From assembly GCA_937141995.1 (NCBI GenBank), contig CAKZQX010000593.1:1-5824 (forward strand): a stretch of DNA of 5,824 bases. Direction: 5' to 3'. This DNA comes from an uncultured Chloroflexaceae bacterium (GTDB taxonomy: Bacteria > Chloroflexota > Chloroflexia > Chloroflexales > Chloroflexaceae). This document shows, piece by piece, positions 5,408-5,824 of this stretch (the first letter of the stretch is position 1; the number at the start of each line of letters is the position of its first letter). The position numbers and the translations under genes were made by a program. The notes under the pieces were generated by a model. It had not been told where the DNA came from and ran no database searches. It worked only from the letters and a program-made list of their open reading frames with translations.

Positions 5408-5824
5408 ATGAAAATCGGAGTTCCGCGCGAAGTGCGCGAGGGCGAGTCATGCGTCAGTCTGACGCCGGTCGGCGTACGCCGCCTGGTCAGCATGGGCCAC
5501 CGGGTTTGTGTTGAACGCGGCGCGGGTGAGCGCGTCGGGTTTCCCGACCAGAGCTACATCGAAGCCGGGGCGCAACTGGTCTACTCGCCGGAAGAGGTCT
5601 ACTGGCGCTCCGACCTGATTACCAAGGTTGAACGCCCAACCTTTGATGAGTTTACACTGTTCCAGGACAACGCCACCCTGGTCTCGTTTCTACAACTGGC
5701 GGCCGCGCGCCCCAGCAAGATCGAGACTATGCTGGAGAAGCAAATCACCGCGATTGCCCTGGAGACGATTGAGACGGACGAGGGGGAACTGCCGGTCATC
5801 CATGCCATGAGCCAGATCGGCGGG
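5408..5824 (+). CDS. AlaDh/PNT-family dehydrogenase-like protein, N-terminal part
   Basis: The first 139 residues are visible, and the gene continues past the window end without a stop. MKIGVPREVREGE, TPVGVRRLVSMGH, VERGAGE, YIEAGAQLV, SDLITKVERP, FLQLAAA and AIALETI follow the N-terminal domain shared by alanine dehydrogenases and the alpha subunit of proton-translocating NAD(P) transhydrogenase. In my recalled gap-free alignment with mycobacterial alanine dehydrogenase, the pyruvate-binding residues R15, K75 and H96 are replaced by C15, E75 and Q96. It is therefore probably not a standard alanine dehydrogenase. The transhydrogenase alpha subunit does not fit well either, since it too keeps the Arg after the N-terminal strand. 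The NAD-binding domain lies outside the window, so the substrate remains open; related opine- or saccharopine-type oxidoreductases are possible. It has its own promoter at 5330-5358. Confidence 0.85.
   Translation, partial: MKIGVPREVREGESCVSLTPVGVRRLVSMGHRVCVERGAGERVGFPDQSYIEAGAQLVYSPEEVYWRSDLITKVERPTFDEFTLFQDNATLVSFLQLAAARPSKIETMLEKQITAIALETIETDEGELPVIHAMSQIGG

Noticed and set aside
5143..5514. Plus-strand open frame across repeat copy 2 and into the AlaDh-like gene
   Set aside because: It reads through hairpin DNA and then in the wrong frame of a recognised gene.

Overview
The window holds three protein-coding genes, two of them complete, separated by intergenic DNA rich in regulatory sites and repeats. 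GC-rich coding sequence, a cobalamin-binding light-sensor-like protein and an efflux permease with no outer-membrane partner nearby suggest a filamentous Chloroflexota bacterium (Roseiflexus/Chloroflexus-like). That assignment is inference from gene content, not from a marker gene.

Layout. Positions 1-195 carry one copy of a palindromic repeat element: outer inverted repeats, inner arms and a perfect 21-bp hairpin. Positions 265-3558 (minus strand) encode a full-length RND-superfamily (AcrB/HAE1-like) permease. The divergent intergenic region 3559-3959 contains two good sigma70-type promoters pointing at the RND gene and an extended -10 promoter pointing the other way. Two 14-bp palindromes are placed like operators on the distal RND promoter, and a matching half-site lies at the start of the opposite transcript. 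Positions 3960-5069 (plus strand) encode a cobalamin-binding protein with the CarH-type W-x9-EH and ExHxxG motifs. It has no DNA-binding domain, and its C-terminal helical domain is one I do not recognise. Positions 5101-5321 hold a second, rearranged copy of the palindromic repeat. A clear promoter at 5330-5358 then leads into a gene starting at 5408 that runs off the window. It belongs to the alanine dehydrogenase/transhydrogenase (AlaDh/PNT) family but lacks the usual pyruvate-binding residues.

How they may work together. The RND gene and the B12 gene are divergent and share a 9-bp sequence (GGAACCAGT) at both promoters, so one regulator could control both. The B12 protein may sense light or cobalamin through a partner regulator, since it has no DNA-binding domain of its own; this is a hypothesis. 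The AlaDh-like gene has its own promoter, and nothing visible ties it functionally to the other two.
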